A stretch of 64,000 nt of DNA. Source: an uncultured Ruminococcus sp. (GTDB taxonomy: Bacteria > Bacillota > Clostridia > Oscillospirales > Ruminococcaceae). The notes below the pieces were generated by a model that was given only the letters and a program-made list of their open reading frames with translations, had not been told where the DNA came from and made no database searches. The translations under genes and the position numbers were made by a program. Shown in pieces: positions 52,278-61,759 of this stretch (position 1 is its first letter; each line of letters starts with the position of its first letter). The stretch is from contig CAJTYV010000001.1 in NCBI GenBank assembly GCA_910584195.1, positions 111,307-175,306 on the forward strand. Direction: 5' to 3'.

Positions 52278-53753
52278 TTACAATATAAAGCAGATAAGTC
52301 CGCTGCATCCGTCATTTATAATACGTTCAAGCGTCTCTTGAAGTTTCATACGCGCGTCTACAGGCATTTTATAAAGCTTGCTGTGCAAACCTTCATTTAC
52401 CAGCTCATGCAGCGACTTGCCGAAAATATTGCTTTCCCATATCTTTGTGGGATCGTCGTCGAAACCGTCAAGAAGATACATTATAAGTTCCTCAGATTGT
52501 TTTTCCGTGCCGACTATAGGAGCTACGGCAGTATTAATGTTCGCCCTCATCATATGTATGGACGGGGCAGAGGCTTTCAGCTTAACTCCATACTTTCCTC
52601 CCTGCTTGATTATCTTAGGCTCTTCCAGGGTAAGCTCCTCAAGCTCCGGCATTACGATACCGTAGCCTGTAGCCTCGACTTCCTCCAATGCAGGAGCTAT
52701 ACGGCTGTACTTTTTCTTTATGTCGTTAAGCTCCATAAGCAGCGGCATCAGATCGCTTTCGCTTTCAATTTCAATACCTGTAGTTTCCCCTAAAATTTTG
52801 TAGAAAAGGCTGTTATCAAGCTCTGCGGTAATAGTCACCGTACCTTTTCCCAGATCCATTGACGTAGTAACCGCACTTATAATATGTGGGCATTGTTCCA
52901 TGGCTTCGGCTGCATACTGAGCCTCGCGCACAAGGCGAATATCCTTCGCTGCCTCACGAATACAGCCAAGTATTTCGGATTTCAGCCAATGTCCTTTTTC
53001 TAAGGTGTTTATCCACCTTGCCGTACGGATATTAATTTCACGAACAGGGAATGAATAAAGAATTTCACGTATTATCTCTCTTATGTCCGTTTCATCAAGA
53101 CTGAGACAATTCACGGGAATTACGGTAGTATCGTACTTTTCCGAAAGCCGCGCGGCTAAAGCTTTTGCTTCCGGAGCAGAAGGATTTACCGTATTCAGAA
53201 CTACAACAAACGGCTTGCCTAAATCACGCAGCTCGCTGATTACTCGTTCTTCACATTCTTCGTATTCGGCTCTCGGAATATCCGAAATTGAGCCGTCTGT
53301 AGTTACTACAAGTCCAATTGTAGAGTGATCCGTAATAACCTTCTGTGTGCCTATTTCGGCAGCCATATTAAACGGTATCTCCTCATCAAACCATGACGTC
53401 ATTACCATACGCGGCTGCTCGTTTTCTATATAACCTATAGAACTGGGGACAATATAACCCACACAGTCAATAAGCCGGACGTTAAAGGACGCACCGTCTC
53501 CGAGACTGATTTCCACAGCCTCTTCAGGAATAAATTTCGGCTCGGTAGTCATGATAGTTTTTCCGGCAGCGGACTGAGGCAATTCATCTAAGGCACGTTC
53601 ACGCATAAATTCGCTTTTTATATTCGGAATAACGAGAGATTCCATAAAACGCTTTATGAATGAGGACTTTCCGGTTCGGACAGGTCCTACTACCCCGATG
53701 TATATATCTCCGCCGGTACGCTCGGCAATGCTTGAATAAATATCTTTTGCCAT
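52278..53753 (-). CDS. spoIVA: Stage IV sporulation protein A
   Basis: 491 residues from the ATG at 53753, after GGGAG; the long upstream frame lies inside sipL and is rejected. The N-terminus MAKDIYSSIAERTGGDIYIG and Walker A GVVGPVRTGKSSFIKRF are diagnostic, with later FVVVLNTVNPSAPEAKALA. The conserved C-terminus is present. SpoIVA is an ATPase that polymerises on the forespore as the coat basement layer. Its known partner in Clostridia, sipL, is directly upstream. Confidence 0.96.
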   Translation of the reverse strand: MAKDIYSSIAERTGGDIYIGVVGPVRTGKSSFIKRFMESLVIPNIKSEFMRERALDELPQSAAGKTIMTTEPKFIPEEAVEISLGDGASFNVRLIDCVGYIVPSSIGYIENEQPRMVMTSWFDEEIPFNMAAEIGTQKVITDHSTIGLVVTTDGSISDIPRAEYEECEERVISELRDLGKPFVVVLNTVNPSAPEAKALAARLSEKYDTTVIPVNCLSLDETDIREIIREILYSFPVREINIRTARWINTLEKGHWLKSEILGCIREAAKDIRLVREAQYAAEAMEQCPHIISAVTTSMDLGKGTVTITAELDNSLFYKILGETTGIEIESESDLMPLLMELNDIKKKYSRIAPALEEVEATGYGIVMPELEELTLEEPKIIKQGGKYGVKLKASAPSIHMMRANINTAVAPIVGTEKQSEELIMYLLDGFDDDPTKIWESNIFGKSLHELVNEGLHSKLYKMPVDARMKLQETLERIINDGCSGLICFIL

Positions 53754-53767
53754 AATTTCTCCCTTCA

Positions 53768-55309
53768 TTATTCCTTTATCGGAATCAGCAGCATTCTGCC
53801 GTTTACAAGATTTTCGGCAGTCAATTCGTTTTCCTCCATGATAGCGTCGGCTTCTGTACTGAAACGCTTCGCTATATCCCATATATCTTCATTATCGGAA
53901 CCAAAATAAAGTTTTACAGCATAATCGCCGTCACGCTGCTTTTTTACCGAATCGTCAACAGTCAGTCCCGTAAGCGCCTTGAATCCGTCCGAACTCTCTG
54001 AGATAATTTTTACGGGTATATCTGCCTTAGCCATAAGCACACCTTGATCCGATATATTGTAGGACACCGATATATCGCCTATAACAGCAGTAACCGATGA
54101 TTTTGATATATCGTCTCCGATGTTTACTGTTTCCTCGAAAGCTTCATCGCGGTCAGGCATGGATATTGAACCCGAAGCGTCCTCCGCCGCCATTGAATAG
54201 GTCAGCATTCCTGAAATTATAACCGATTTCCCATCGTTTCCAAGACGTGTATTTATATTTTTAGGACTGCACCACATCGCAAATATTTTCTTTGGAACAT
54301 TCTCGCCTTCTGCAAGCTTCGCACTGTGACGAAAACTTTCCGCATATGTCACGGGCGGCTGTTCTGCATGTATATCGGAAAATTCAGTTTCACAAGGAAA
54401 TACCGTTGAATAAGCGTCAGCAACAACCATTATCTCGGATATTTTAACGGCACGACAGAATATTCTAAGCTCCGGTTCTATTTTAAGAGAACGATTTTCT
54501 CCATTTTTATCAGATGCGGGCGTAACGCTGCAGGATACGACCTCCGCTGTTACATTACATGAAAAAGTCTCGTCAATGCCGTCCATATCTATTATTTGAC
54601 TGAACGGAACGGTAAGTTCCAACGGTTCAAGTCCGCTTTCACATGAATAAAGAAGCTTGATCGAAACATTACCTTTAGCAAGAAGCTTGCCCGAAATAAT
54701 TTTCTTCTCACACTCTCCTACTCTTGCATCGCAGCGTATAATTCCGATAACAGCGGGCTGTGCTGCGGAAAGTTCGGTTTCCTCGGTAAGCTGGATAACC
54801 TTGTCGCCGTTCAGCTTTTGTGAAGCGTATCGCATCGGCATTTTTTTAAGCTGAATATTAAGCCCGAAAGCATCGCTGATAACTTCTTCGGAATCTTCAC
54901 CTTTAACATTTATCTTTACCGAAACAGCTCCTCTCACATCAAGTCGCCTTTTGTTAACGGCACGGAAATTCACATGATCTGTTTTGGGAGACAGGGTAAC
55001 TTCGGGCGAATTCGGAACTTTTCCGAGATCCACCGTTTTTGTATAAAGCTGCTTCTGGGTTATACATTGAAGAGCAGCTCCGTCCTCGCCGCAGTAAATA
55101 AGACGTATTTCACAGCTAAGCTCATAGGAAAGCGTACTTCCCATAACAGAATAATCTGAAGCGGCTGGGATAACTTCGCAGCGCACAAGACGGAAAATAT
55201 CAGGGCAGTAATCGGGAAGAATATAATCCAGTTCCACACCCTGTTCCTGTATTCCGCTGTAAACAAGCTCGCCTGCCGGAATAGTTTCTCTGTTGATCTT
55301 TAAATTCAT
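53768..55309 (-). CDS. sipL: SipL-like SPOCS/LysM spore coat morphogenetic protein
   Basis: 513 residues from the ATG at 55309, preceded by AGGAGG. Three DUF3794 (SPOCS)-type domains occupy most of the protein (for example QGVELDYILPDYCPDIFRLV near the start). The end is a LysM domain (WDIAKRFSTEADAIMEENEL...VNGRMLLIPI). In Clostridioides the LysM of SipL binds SpoIVA. The two genes are 14 bases apart here, supporting the partnership. Confidence 0.9.
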   Translation of the reverse strand: MNLKINRETIPAGELVYSGIQEQGVELDYILPDYCPDIFRLVRCEVIPAASDYSVMGSTLSYELSCEIRLIYCGEDGAALQCITQKQLYTKTVDLGKVPNSPEVTLSPKTDHVNFRAVNKRRLDVRGAVSVKINVKGEDSEEVISDAFGLNIQLKKMPMRYASQKLNGDKVIQLTEETELSAAQPAVIGIIRCDARVGECEKKIISGKLLAKGNVSIKLLYSCESGLEPLELTVPFSQIIDMDGIDETFSCNVTAEVVSCSVTPASDKNGENRSLKIEPELRIFCRAVKISEIMVVADAYSTVFPCETEFSDIHAEQPPVTYAESFRHSAKLAEGENVPKKIFAMWCSPKNINTRLGNDGKSVIISGMLTYSMAAEDASGSISMPDRDEAFEETVNIGDDISKSSVTAVIGDISVSYNISDQGVLMAKADIPVKIISESSDGFKALTGLTVDDSVKKQRDGDYAVKLYFGSDNEDIWDIAKRFSTEADAIMEENELTAENLVNGRMLLIPIKE

Positions 55310-55390
55310 AACAGACCTCCTAAAAAAATCTTTATACATGTATATTCACAAGCATGTACTTTAAGAACTTCACAAACATTAATCAAAAAC

Positions 55391-55424
55391 AAAAAACTCC
55401 CGAATCACATCGGGAGCTTTTTAT
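55391..55424 (-). terminator. Terminator after the Ser/Asn-rich small gene
   Basis: On the minus strand CTCCCGA and TCGGGAG form a stem followed by TTTTTTG. It lies ten bases after the stop at 55435. Confidence 0.85.
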
Positions 55425-55434
55425 TGGCTTAAAA

Positions 55435-55611
55435 TCAGTCGTTATAGTTCTGAGAATTCTTTGAGGAGCTTGTAGATGTGCTCTTCTCAGGCTTGCCGCC
55501 GAAATCAGGCTGACTGTTAGAGTTGCTGTAGTTATTGTTCGACTTGCTGTCGGTAAAGTTTTTGTTGGACTTGTTGTCATGATTTGACTGTGAAGAATTA
55601 TTTTTGCTCAT
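55435..55611 (-). CDS. Small Ser/Asn-rich protein
   Basis: A 58-residue frame with GAAAGGTGATATT before the ATG and its own terminator. Nearly half of the residues are Ser or Asn (MSKNNSSQSNHDNKSNKNFT at the start). No hydrophobic segment or domain is seen. Composition and location next to sipL-spoIVA hint at a spore-associated small protein, but this is conjecture. The good ribosome site and terminator argue that it is a real gene. Confidence 0.65.
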   Translation of the reverse strand: MSKNNSSQSNHDNKSNKNFTDSKSNNNYSNSNSQPDFGGKPEKSTSTSSSKNSQNYND

Positions 55612-55718
55612 AATATCACCTTTCTCCGCTGTATTGCGGAATAAGCTTGGAACAAATGTCCCTGCGATATTATTATGAACAAAATTTCTTTATTTATTCA
55701 AAAGCAATAAATTATTGT

Positions 55719-56672
55719 TTATTTTGCCTTGCCGAGGAATGCCGCTCCGATAATTCCGGCATCATTGCCAAGCTGAGCGATAACTATCTCAGTATTTTTC
55801 TCGGAATTTCGTGTGTAAACTTCCTCCTTGACGATAGCCTTCATCGGGAGGAGCAGAGGGTCGCCCTCGTTGCATACACCGCCGCCGATACATAGAATAT
55901 CAGGCTGGAAAGTATTGATTGCATTTGTAATTCCGGCAGCCAGATACTTTATGTATTTATCCACAACTTCCTTAGCGTATTCATCGCCCTCTCTCATTGA
56001 ATCGAACGATGTGCGCGCAGTCACCTTGCCCTTTTCTTCAGCCATTTTTGCCATAATACAATCCGGATGCTCGGCAATAGCCTCTTTGGTCATTCTGATA
56101 AGTCCCGTAGCTGAAGAATAAGCTTCAAAACATCCCTTTCTTCCACATGAACACTGCGCTCCGTCAACCTCTATAACAGTATGACCTATCTCTGCACCTG
56201 CAAAATTGGAGCCGGAATAAATTTTTCCGTCAATGATAATTCCTCCTCCTACGCCTGTTCCGAGCGTAATACATACAGCGTTCTTAGCGCCCTTTGCCGC
56301 ACCTGCGACATACTCTCCGTATGCTGCAGCATTAGCATCGTTTTCAATAAATACAGGCTTGTCGATAGTCTCCCTAATATACTTGACCATAGGAGTATTT
56401 TTGAAGCCTAAATTATTTGCATACTCGATAATACCTGTTTCGCTGTTTGCGATACCGGGCGTTCCAATACCTATCCATTCGATTTTGTCCATAGTCAGAC
56501 CTGCATTCTCAACAGCCTGCAAAGCCATTTTAGCCATATCGCCGGCAATTTCCTTTTCGGGACGCGGACAGTTTGTTTTTGTAGTTGCCTTAGCTATAAT
56601 GTTGTAATCCTCGTCAACTACTCCCGCAACTATATTAGTTCCGCCTAAATCAATTCCTACATAATATTTCAT
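55719..56672 (-). CDS. glcK: ROK family glucokinase
   Basis: 317 residues. It begins YYVGIDLGGTNIVAGVVDED (phosphate-binding DxGxT), continues with IENDANAAAYGEYVAGAAKG and TLGTGVGGGIIIDGKI, and has the ROK zinc motif CSCGRKGCFEAYSS. It phosphorylates glucose, and in this organism may take glucose released from cellodextrins. It follows manA on the same strand by 13 bases. Confidence 0.93.
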   Translation of the reverse strand: MKYYVGIDLGGTNIVAGVVDEDYNIIAKATTKTNCPRPEKEIAGDMAKMALQAVENAGLTMDKIEWIGIGTPGIANSETGIIEYANNLGFKNTPMVKYIRETIDKPVFIENDANAAAYGEYVAGAAKGAKNAVCITLGTGVGGGIIIDGKIYSGSNFAGAEIGHTVIEVDGAQCSCGRKGCFEAYSSATGLIRMTKEAIAEHPDCIMAKMAEEKGKVTARTSFDSMREGDEYAKEVVDKYIKYLAAGITNAINTFQPDILCIGGGVCNEGDPLLLPMKAIVKEEVYTRNSEKNTEIVIAQLGNDAGIIGAAFLGKAK

Positions 56673-56685
56673 TTAAAAATCCTCC

Positions 56686-57639
56686 TTAAATTTTGTTAAG
56701 CCTTGTTAATATTATGCTGCATTTGCCCTTTATATTTATCGTATCGGTTCCGGCAGGAACAAATACGCTTGAACCTTTATTTACCGGAGTTCCCGATATA
56801 TCGGCTTCTCCGTCAATTACCAGTATGTGCAGAAAAACGTTGGGATTTTCCGTCGAAAATTTTCCGTCAATGTCATATCGGCTTACGGAAAAATATTCGC
56901 AGCTGCACAGCGGAAAATATTCCGCATCGGAATCAGGCAATTTGAAATGTTCCGGCTGCCCTAAAATTCCCGTCGGCTGTTCAAGCTTCGTTACATCAAG
57001 AGCCTTCCCGATATGAAGCATACGCGGCTTTCCATCGTTCCCCACACGCCCGTAATCATACACACGGTACGTAACATTAGAGCTTTGCTGAATTTCGGCA
57101 ATAAGTATTCCCTTGCCGATAGCGTGAAGCGTTCCCGGTTCAATCAAGAATACATCGCCCTTTTTAACAGGAACAACGTTTAATTTCTCCATAAGGGTAT
57201 TATCCTCTATCGCACGCTGAAACTGACTTTTTGTTATTTTTTCCTTGAATCCGCAGATTATAGACGAATCAGGCTCACAATCCAAAACGTACCACATTTC
57301 GGTTTTACCATTATCACCCTCGACTTTACGGGCATAATCGTTATCGGGATGAACCTGAACCGACAGGTTATCTCTTGCGTCTATAAGCTTTATAAGAATT
57401 GGAAATTCCTTGTAATCCGCACAATTTCGCGTCATAGCCTTTGGATCTCTGCGCAGAAACTCATCAAGAGTCATACCGTCAAAACGACCGCCGTCAATAA
57501 CGCTCAATCCATCGGGATGACAGCTCAGTTCCCAGCTTTCAGCCAAACGTTCACAATCGGAACTCTTGCCGAATTCATCGCGAAGCCGGGTTCCGCCCCA
57601 GATATAATCCTTTATTACAGATTTCAGTTTAATAATCAA
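56686..57639 (-). CDS. manA: Mannose-6-phosphate isomerase, class I
   Basis: 317 residues, the short Firmicute form. Zinc-site motifs LSVQVHPDNDYARK, KTEMWYVLD and LIEPGTLHAIGKG are present, with IAEIQQSSNVTYRVYDYGRV. It interconverts mannose-6-phosphate and fructose-6-phosphate. The start overlaps the GH25 stop by four bases. Confidence 0.93.
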   Translation of the reverse strand: MIIKLKSVIKDYIWGGTRLRDEFGKSSDCERLAESWELSCHPDGLSVIDGGRFDGMTLDEFLRRDPKAMTRNCADYKEFPILIKLIDARDNLSVQVHPDNDYARKVEGDNGKTEMWYVLDCEPDSSIICGFKEKITKSQFQRAIEDNTLMEKLNVVPVKKGDVFLIEPGTLHAIGKGILIAEIQQSSNVTYRVYDYGRVGNDGKPRMLHIGKALDVTKLEQPTGILGQPEHFKLPDSDAEYFPLCSCEYFSVSRYDIDGKFSTENPNVFLHILVIDGEADISGTPVNKGSSVFVPAGTDTINIKGKCSIILTRLNKI

Positions 57640-58382
57640 TCTGACACCGCCTTTTCAAGTTTCAGACAGAATTCAGAGTACAGCTCCTCTTCCGTGCCGC
57701 AAAAAACGTTAAAATCAATACACGGTTCTTCACCGTAATATCCCTCGAGCTTTCCTTTATCGCTGTACTGCCAAAAATCCCAGTCGATAAAATCAGGGTC
57801 AAACTGAGTACAGCGTATCCACAGAGGATAATCCGAAAAGCTCTCCTTAACATATCGGCAGTACACCGGCATAGTCGTATAGATAATGGGCTTTACACCA
57901 TAATGTTCCTCAAGACCGCGCAGCAGAGGCAAAAGTATCTCTTCCGCTTCTTCGCGGCTGGGTTTATTTGAATACTTGTCGCCGTAGTACTCTATATCTA
58001 CTACAGGAGGGAGATCTATATCATCTTTGTCAACTGCCTTGATATAATTCTCTGCCTGAGTTTCCCCCGGACTGTCAAAGCTGAAAAAATGATAACACGA
58101 ATGCAGAATGGAAGTATCTTCAATATCCGCAAGATTTCGGCTGACCGATTCGTCAACATGACTGCTGCCCTCGGTAGCCTTTATAAAGGCAAACTTTACC
58201 CCCTGATCTTCAATACGCTCCCAGTCGATAACTCCTTGATAGTTCGAAACGTCCACGCCGAACACAGGATATTTTTTTTCGCTCGGTTCGGCAGTTCCCA
58301 AAACAGCTGAAAATCCAAGCGTTACAGCAGTCATAAAAAAAGCTGCCGTAATAATGCTTATACATTTTTTATTTCTATTCAA
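57636..58382 (-). CDS. Secreted GH25 lysozyme
   Basis: 248 residues from a TTG start at 58382, ten bases after GGAG. A signal or anchor segment (about 7-30) precedes the GH25 barrel with FGVDVSNYQGVIDWERI, FAFIKATEGSSHVD, PPVVDIEYYGDK and IDWDFWQYSDKG, which supply the catalytic acids. It cleaves the muramic acid linkage of peptidoglycan and may act in wall remodelling, perhaps during sporulation. It is coupled to manA by overlap, an unusual pairing. Confidence 0.9.
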   Translation of the reverse strand: MNRNKKCISIITAAFFMTAVTLGFSAVLGTAEPSEKKYPVFGVDVSNYQGVIDWERIEDQGVKFAFIKATEGSSHVDESVSRNLADIEDTSILHSCYHFFSFDSPGETQAENYIKAVDKDDIDLPPVVDIEYYGDKYSNKPSREEAEEILLPLLRGLEEHYGVKPIIYTTMPVYCRYVKESFSDYPLWIRCTQFDPDFIDWDFWQYSDKGKLEGYYGEEPCIDFNVFCGTEEELYSEFCLKLEKAVSD

Positions 58383-58598
58383 ATTAAATTATCTCCAAAC
58401 TCCTTTTTGCTTTCACAATCACACATTTATTATTGTACATTATTTCAGTGAATAAGTCAACAGGAAACAAAAAAATTTTCATATTAATTCCATTCCATAA
58501 CTTGTTTTCATAGGAAGATGTGCGAATTTTTGAGAATTTTTTTCTTTCAACACATCAAGCGTAAAATTTTAACAAAAAACACGTGTAATATGCTATGT

Positions 58599-58696
58599 GG
58601 ACATGTTCTTATATTTACCAAAAAACTTTCTTGACAAATTAAACGAAATATTATATAATAATATAAAAGCTTCGGCAGGATTTTCAGAACATGTCC
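58599..58696. repeat. Inverted repeats flanking the SGNH hydrolase promoter
   Basis: GGACATGTTCT at 58599-58609 and its reverse complement AGAACATGTCC at 58686-58696 lie on either side of the promoter. They could be two operator half-arrays bringing a regulator across the promoter. The remaining DNA in 58383-58822 is AT-rich and shows no gene. Confidence 0.55.
58631..58659 (+). promoter_or_regulatory. Promoter of the SGNH hydrolase gene
   Basis: TTGACA, 17 bases, TATAAT, a perfect consensus. The start codon at 58823 is about 160 bases downstream, so the leader is long. Confidence 0.8.
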
Positions 58697-58822
58697 GCAT
58701 ATAAATTATGTGCGTATTTCACTGAAAACAAGTTCCGATATTCTGCTATACTTACATCTGCTGCAAGTATAAAGCTTTTCATACAGAGAAAACATCAGGC
58801 GTTTAAAATTTGGAGGAGCATT

Positions 58823-60160
58823 ATGAAAAAATTTATTTCGGCTGTAATATCAGCAGCATTGCTTTTTTCAGCAGTATCGGTTTTGCCTGTTTCGGCGGAA
58901 AACTACGGAAACAGCGTTAATATTACGATTCTTGGCGACAGCATTGCCTCAGGTTATGGACTTTCGGACGAAGAATACAATTACGGTCAGATCGTTGCTG
59001 ATTACTTGAGCGGCTCGGTAGAAAATTATGCCGTTTCCGGATATGATTCCGCAGAAACTCTCGCACAGATACGCAGCTTTGACAGCGCGCAAAAGTCTCA
59101 GCTTGCCGACAGCGATATAGTTATTATTTCCACAGGCGCAAATGATATAATCAAGTACGCATCTTCTTCTCTTTTGGAATTTGCAGAAGCCAATGACCTT
59201 CTTAAAGACGGAAAAACGGCAGACGATATTCCGGAAAGCCCAACTCTTCAGTCTTTGAAAGAGCTGATCGACAAAGATGCTCTGATTAATTTTGCAAATA
59301 GTTTTACCAACATACGTTCTCTTTCTGATCGTCTGACATATATATATCAGAATGTCACCTATACCGATGCAAACCCCAACGGCGCAAATCGTACTCAGGT
59401 AATTGCTAAACAAATCATTCCCAATATCAATGAGATCGTTTCCGAAATAAAAACTGCCAATCCTGATGCAAGAGTAGTTCTTCAAACAGTATACAATCCG
59501 CTTCAGCTGCAAGCGTCTTATGAAGAAAATTTAAAAGCATCTTACGGAAACGCTTATTTCACTGCTTACATACAGTTTAAAACTCTCTTCAGTAATATAA
59601 CGTCCAAGTATGCCGAACAGCTCAAAAATGTAGAGGGAGTTGAAATTGCGGACGTTTACACCGATTTCTCATCAACTGACGAAAATTCCCAAAAATACGG
59701 CTGGTACTTTACTAATATCCAAGCAGGCAGAGATAATCTCGATATTCACCCAACACAGGCAGGACATATTGCTATTGCAGCTACTGTTCTGAATACTCTC
59801 GGTGAAACTCGCGAGGACGGAGGACTGCTATCCTTAGTTTTCAGCGGACTCGACAATGCCGGCAGCTACCCTGCCTACGCTTTGAATGAATATAAAAAGG
59901 TATCGGGCGACTACTGTCTTGGAGATGTTAATGGCGATGGCTCTATAGATGCCTCTGACGCTAATCTGATACTTGTACAGTACGCTAATCTTATAACAGG
60001 TCAGTCTCCTACGATTTCAGAAACACAACTTAAGGCATGCGAACTTAACAATGATAATACTGTAGATGCCTCAGACTCTGCGGTAATTCTTAAATATTAT
60101 GCATTTTCCCTGACCGGCGGCAAAGGTACGTCATTAAAAAAGTTCATTGCAGAAAATTAA
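58823..60160 (+). CDS. Secreted SGNH/GDSL hydrolase with C-terminal dockerin
   Basis: 445 residues from the ATG at 58823, preceded by TTGGAGGAG; a frame open from 58691 lacks a site. Signal peptide about 1-24. The SGNH domain (about 30-340) has block I ITILGDSIASGYGL, block III IISTGANDI and the Asp-His pair in LDIHPTQAGH. A dockerin follows (GDVNGDGSIDASDANLILVQ, ELNNDNTVDASDSAVILKYY). It is probably an esterase removing acetyl or similar groups from plant polysaccharides, delivered to a cohesin complex. Confidence 0.92.
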   Translation: MKKFISAVISAALLFSAVSVLPVSAENYGNSVNITILGDSIASGYGLSDEEYNYGQIVADYLSGSVENYAVSGYDSAETLAQIRSFDSAQKSQLADSDIVIISTGANDIIKYASSSLLEFAEANDLLKDGKTADDIPESPTLQSLKELIDKDALINFANSFTNIRSLSDRLTYIYQNVTYTDANPNGANRTQVIAKQIIPNINEIVSEIKTANPDARVVLQTVYNPLQLQASYEENLKASYGNAYFTAYIQFKTLFSNITSKYAEQLKNVEGVEIADVYTDFSSTDENSQKYGWYFTNIQAGRDNLDIHPTQAGHIAIAATVLNTLGETREDGGLLSLVFSGLDNAGSYPAYALNEYKKVSGDYCLGDVNGDGSIDASDANLILVQYANLITGQSPTISETQLKACELNNDNTVDASDSAVILKYYAFSLTGGKGTSLKKFIAEN

Positions 60161-60190
60161 TTTTCATACAGTATAATTAAAATAAATTCG

Positions 60191-60217
60191 GGACGGCAAA
60201 AGCCGTCCCATTTTTTA
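60191..60217 (+). terminator. Terminator after the SGNH hydrolase gene
   Basis: GGGACGGC, loop AAAA, GCCGTCCC and then ATTTTTT. It also abuts the end of the convergent spoVAC gene. Confidence 0.88.
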
Positions 60218-60658
60218 AAATAATGAAACTATATAATAAATAATACCATATAAAAATGCAGCAGTGCATCCGTAAAGAATTACTGGTCCTGCAATATTGA
60301 AAATTTTTGTTCCGACTCCAAGAACAAGTCCCTCTGACTGAGCTTCAATAGCCGAAGAACTTACCGAATTTGAAAAACCGGTTATAGGAACAAGCGTACC
60401 TGCGCCAGCATGCTTTGCCAGACGTTCGTACCAACCAAGACCCGTAAAAAAAGCGCTGAGTGCAACCAAAATTACGGAAGTCCAAATACCTGCATTTTCT
60501 GTGGAAAAACCAACGTATTCAAATAATGAGCGAATCAACTGTCCGACTACGCATATGCCTCCGCCGACAGCAAAAGCATAAGATATATTTACCGCTGCTT
60601 TTGACTTTGGTTCGGCTCTTTTACTCATTTCGCTGTAAACCTGCGGTGTGATATTCAT
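60215..60658 (-). CDS. spoVAC: Stage V sporulation protein AC
   Basis: 147 residues from the ATG at 60658, six bases after AGGAGG. Several membrane segments; landmarks AFAVGGGICVVGQLIRSLFE, GLGWYERLAKHAGAGTLVPI and GFSNSVSSSAIEAQSEGLVL match SpoVAC. In Bacillus it forms part of the spore dipicolinic acid channel and is a mechanosensitive component. The usual partners spoVAD and spoVAE are not adjacent here, so they must lie elsewhere or be absent. Confidence 0.9.
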   Translation of the reverse strand: MNITPQVYSEMSKRAEPKSKAAVNISYAFAVGGGICVVGQLIRSLFEYVGFSTENAGIWTSVILVALSAFFTGLGWYERLAKHAGAGTLVPITGFSNSVSSSAIEAQSEGLVLGVGTKIFNIAGPVILYGCTAAFLYGIIYYIVSLF

Positions 60659-60892
60659 AAAACCGCCTCCTTTTGAAATTATTATACGCCAAAAAAAACT
60701 TATAATACATACGTTTAAAACTATTTTAACAGTTCCAGACAACGCCTTAAATAAGCATATATGTTCAACAGTAAACTGTTATCTGATCAAATTAAAATCT
60801 ACAAGCAGCCTATGAAATAAATCGCAGCCAATTATTAAACATTCACAAAATAACACATAAATAATTGTTAATATTTAACTAACTGCCAACTA

Positions 60893-60921
60893 TTGACATA
60901 TCATTCAATTTGTGGTAAAAT
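60893..60921 (+). promoter_or_regulatory. Promoter of the aquaporin gene
   Basis: TTGACA, 17 bases, TAAAAT, about 49 bases before the start at 60970. The 60659-60969 gap holds nothing else convincing apart from a small palindrome AACAG-TAAA-CTGTT near 60767. Confidence 0.75.
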
Positions 60922-60969
60922 TTTATTACAAGGAAATATTATTTCCAAAAACTATAAGGAGGAAAATAA

Positions 60970-61692
60970 ATGAATTCTTTAAAAAAATATGTTGCCGAGT
61001 TCATAGGTACTATGGCGCTTGTTACACTCGGCTGCGGAACGGCAATGTTAGTCGGCTGCGATGCGGCGAATGGCGGAGGATATATCCTTACCGCTTTGGC
61101 ATTTGGACTTGTCATTGTGGGAATGGCATACTGCGTTGGCAATATATCAGGCTGCCATATAAACCCTGCGGTTTCACTTGGTGTATTAATCAGTGGAGGA
61201 ATGAAGTTCAATGACTTCATCGGCTATATCATTTCACAATGTGCAGGAGCTTTTGCTGGATCCGGTATTTTAGCGGCTATTTTTGGTCTTGGCGGTGTCG
61301 AAGATAAAACAGGAGGATTTGGTTCAAATGGACTTGCAGGTGTTGGTGATAATCCACTTGCAGGACTTATTGTCGAAGTAGTTCTGACTTTCATTTTTGT
61401 TATGACTATTCTTGGCGTTACTTCACGCAAAGCTAATCACGGCTCTTTCGGCGGAATTGTTATCGGTTTTACTCTGACTCTTGTCCATATACTCGGAATT
61501 GGACTTACAGGTACTTCAGTAAATCCAGCAAGGAGTCTCGGACCGGCAATTATGGCTGCTATTGACGGCAATTCCGATCCTATCTCATGTATTTGGGTAT
61601 TTATAGTCGGACCGCTTATCGGCGCTGCGGCTGCGGCAGGCGTTTACATGTACCTCGAAAGCGATCTTCAATCCATAAAAAAGAAAAAATAA
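60970..61692 (+). CDS. aqpZ: MIP family aquaporin
   Basis: 240 residues with AAGGAGG before the ATG. Six membrane segments and the two pore motifs, GCHINPAVSLG and GTSVNPARSLGPA, are intact. The arginine after the second NPA and the small residues near the pore fit an AqpZ-type water channel better than a glycerol facilitator, which would carry an aspartate after NPAR. It is a single-gene unit with promoter and terminator. Confidence 0.93.
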   Translation: MNSLKKYVAEFIGTMALVTLGCGTAMLVGCDAANGGGYILTALAFGLVIVGMAYCVGNISGCHINPAVSLGVLISGGMKFNDFIGYIISQCAGAFAGSGILAAIFGLGGVEDKTGGFGSNGLAGVGDNPLAGLIVEVVLTFIFVMTILGVTSRKANHGSFGGIVIGFTLTLVHILGIGLTGTSVNPARSLGPAIMAAIDGNSDPISCIWVFIVGPLIGAAAAAGVYMYLESDLQSIKKKK

Positions 61693-61696
61693 AACA

Positions 61697-61735
61697 AAAT
61701 CGCTGTTTGTAATACGTTACAGACAGCGATTTATT
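61697..61735 (+). terminator. Terminator between aqpZ and spoVT
   Basis: AAATCGCTGTTTGTAA and TTACAGACAGCGATTT form a long stem with a TACG loop, nearly symmetric with A and T tails, so it can serve both convergent genes. Confidence 0.85.
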
Positions 61736-61759
61736 ATTTGAATCACAGCAGAATTAGGA

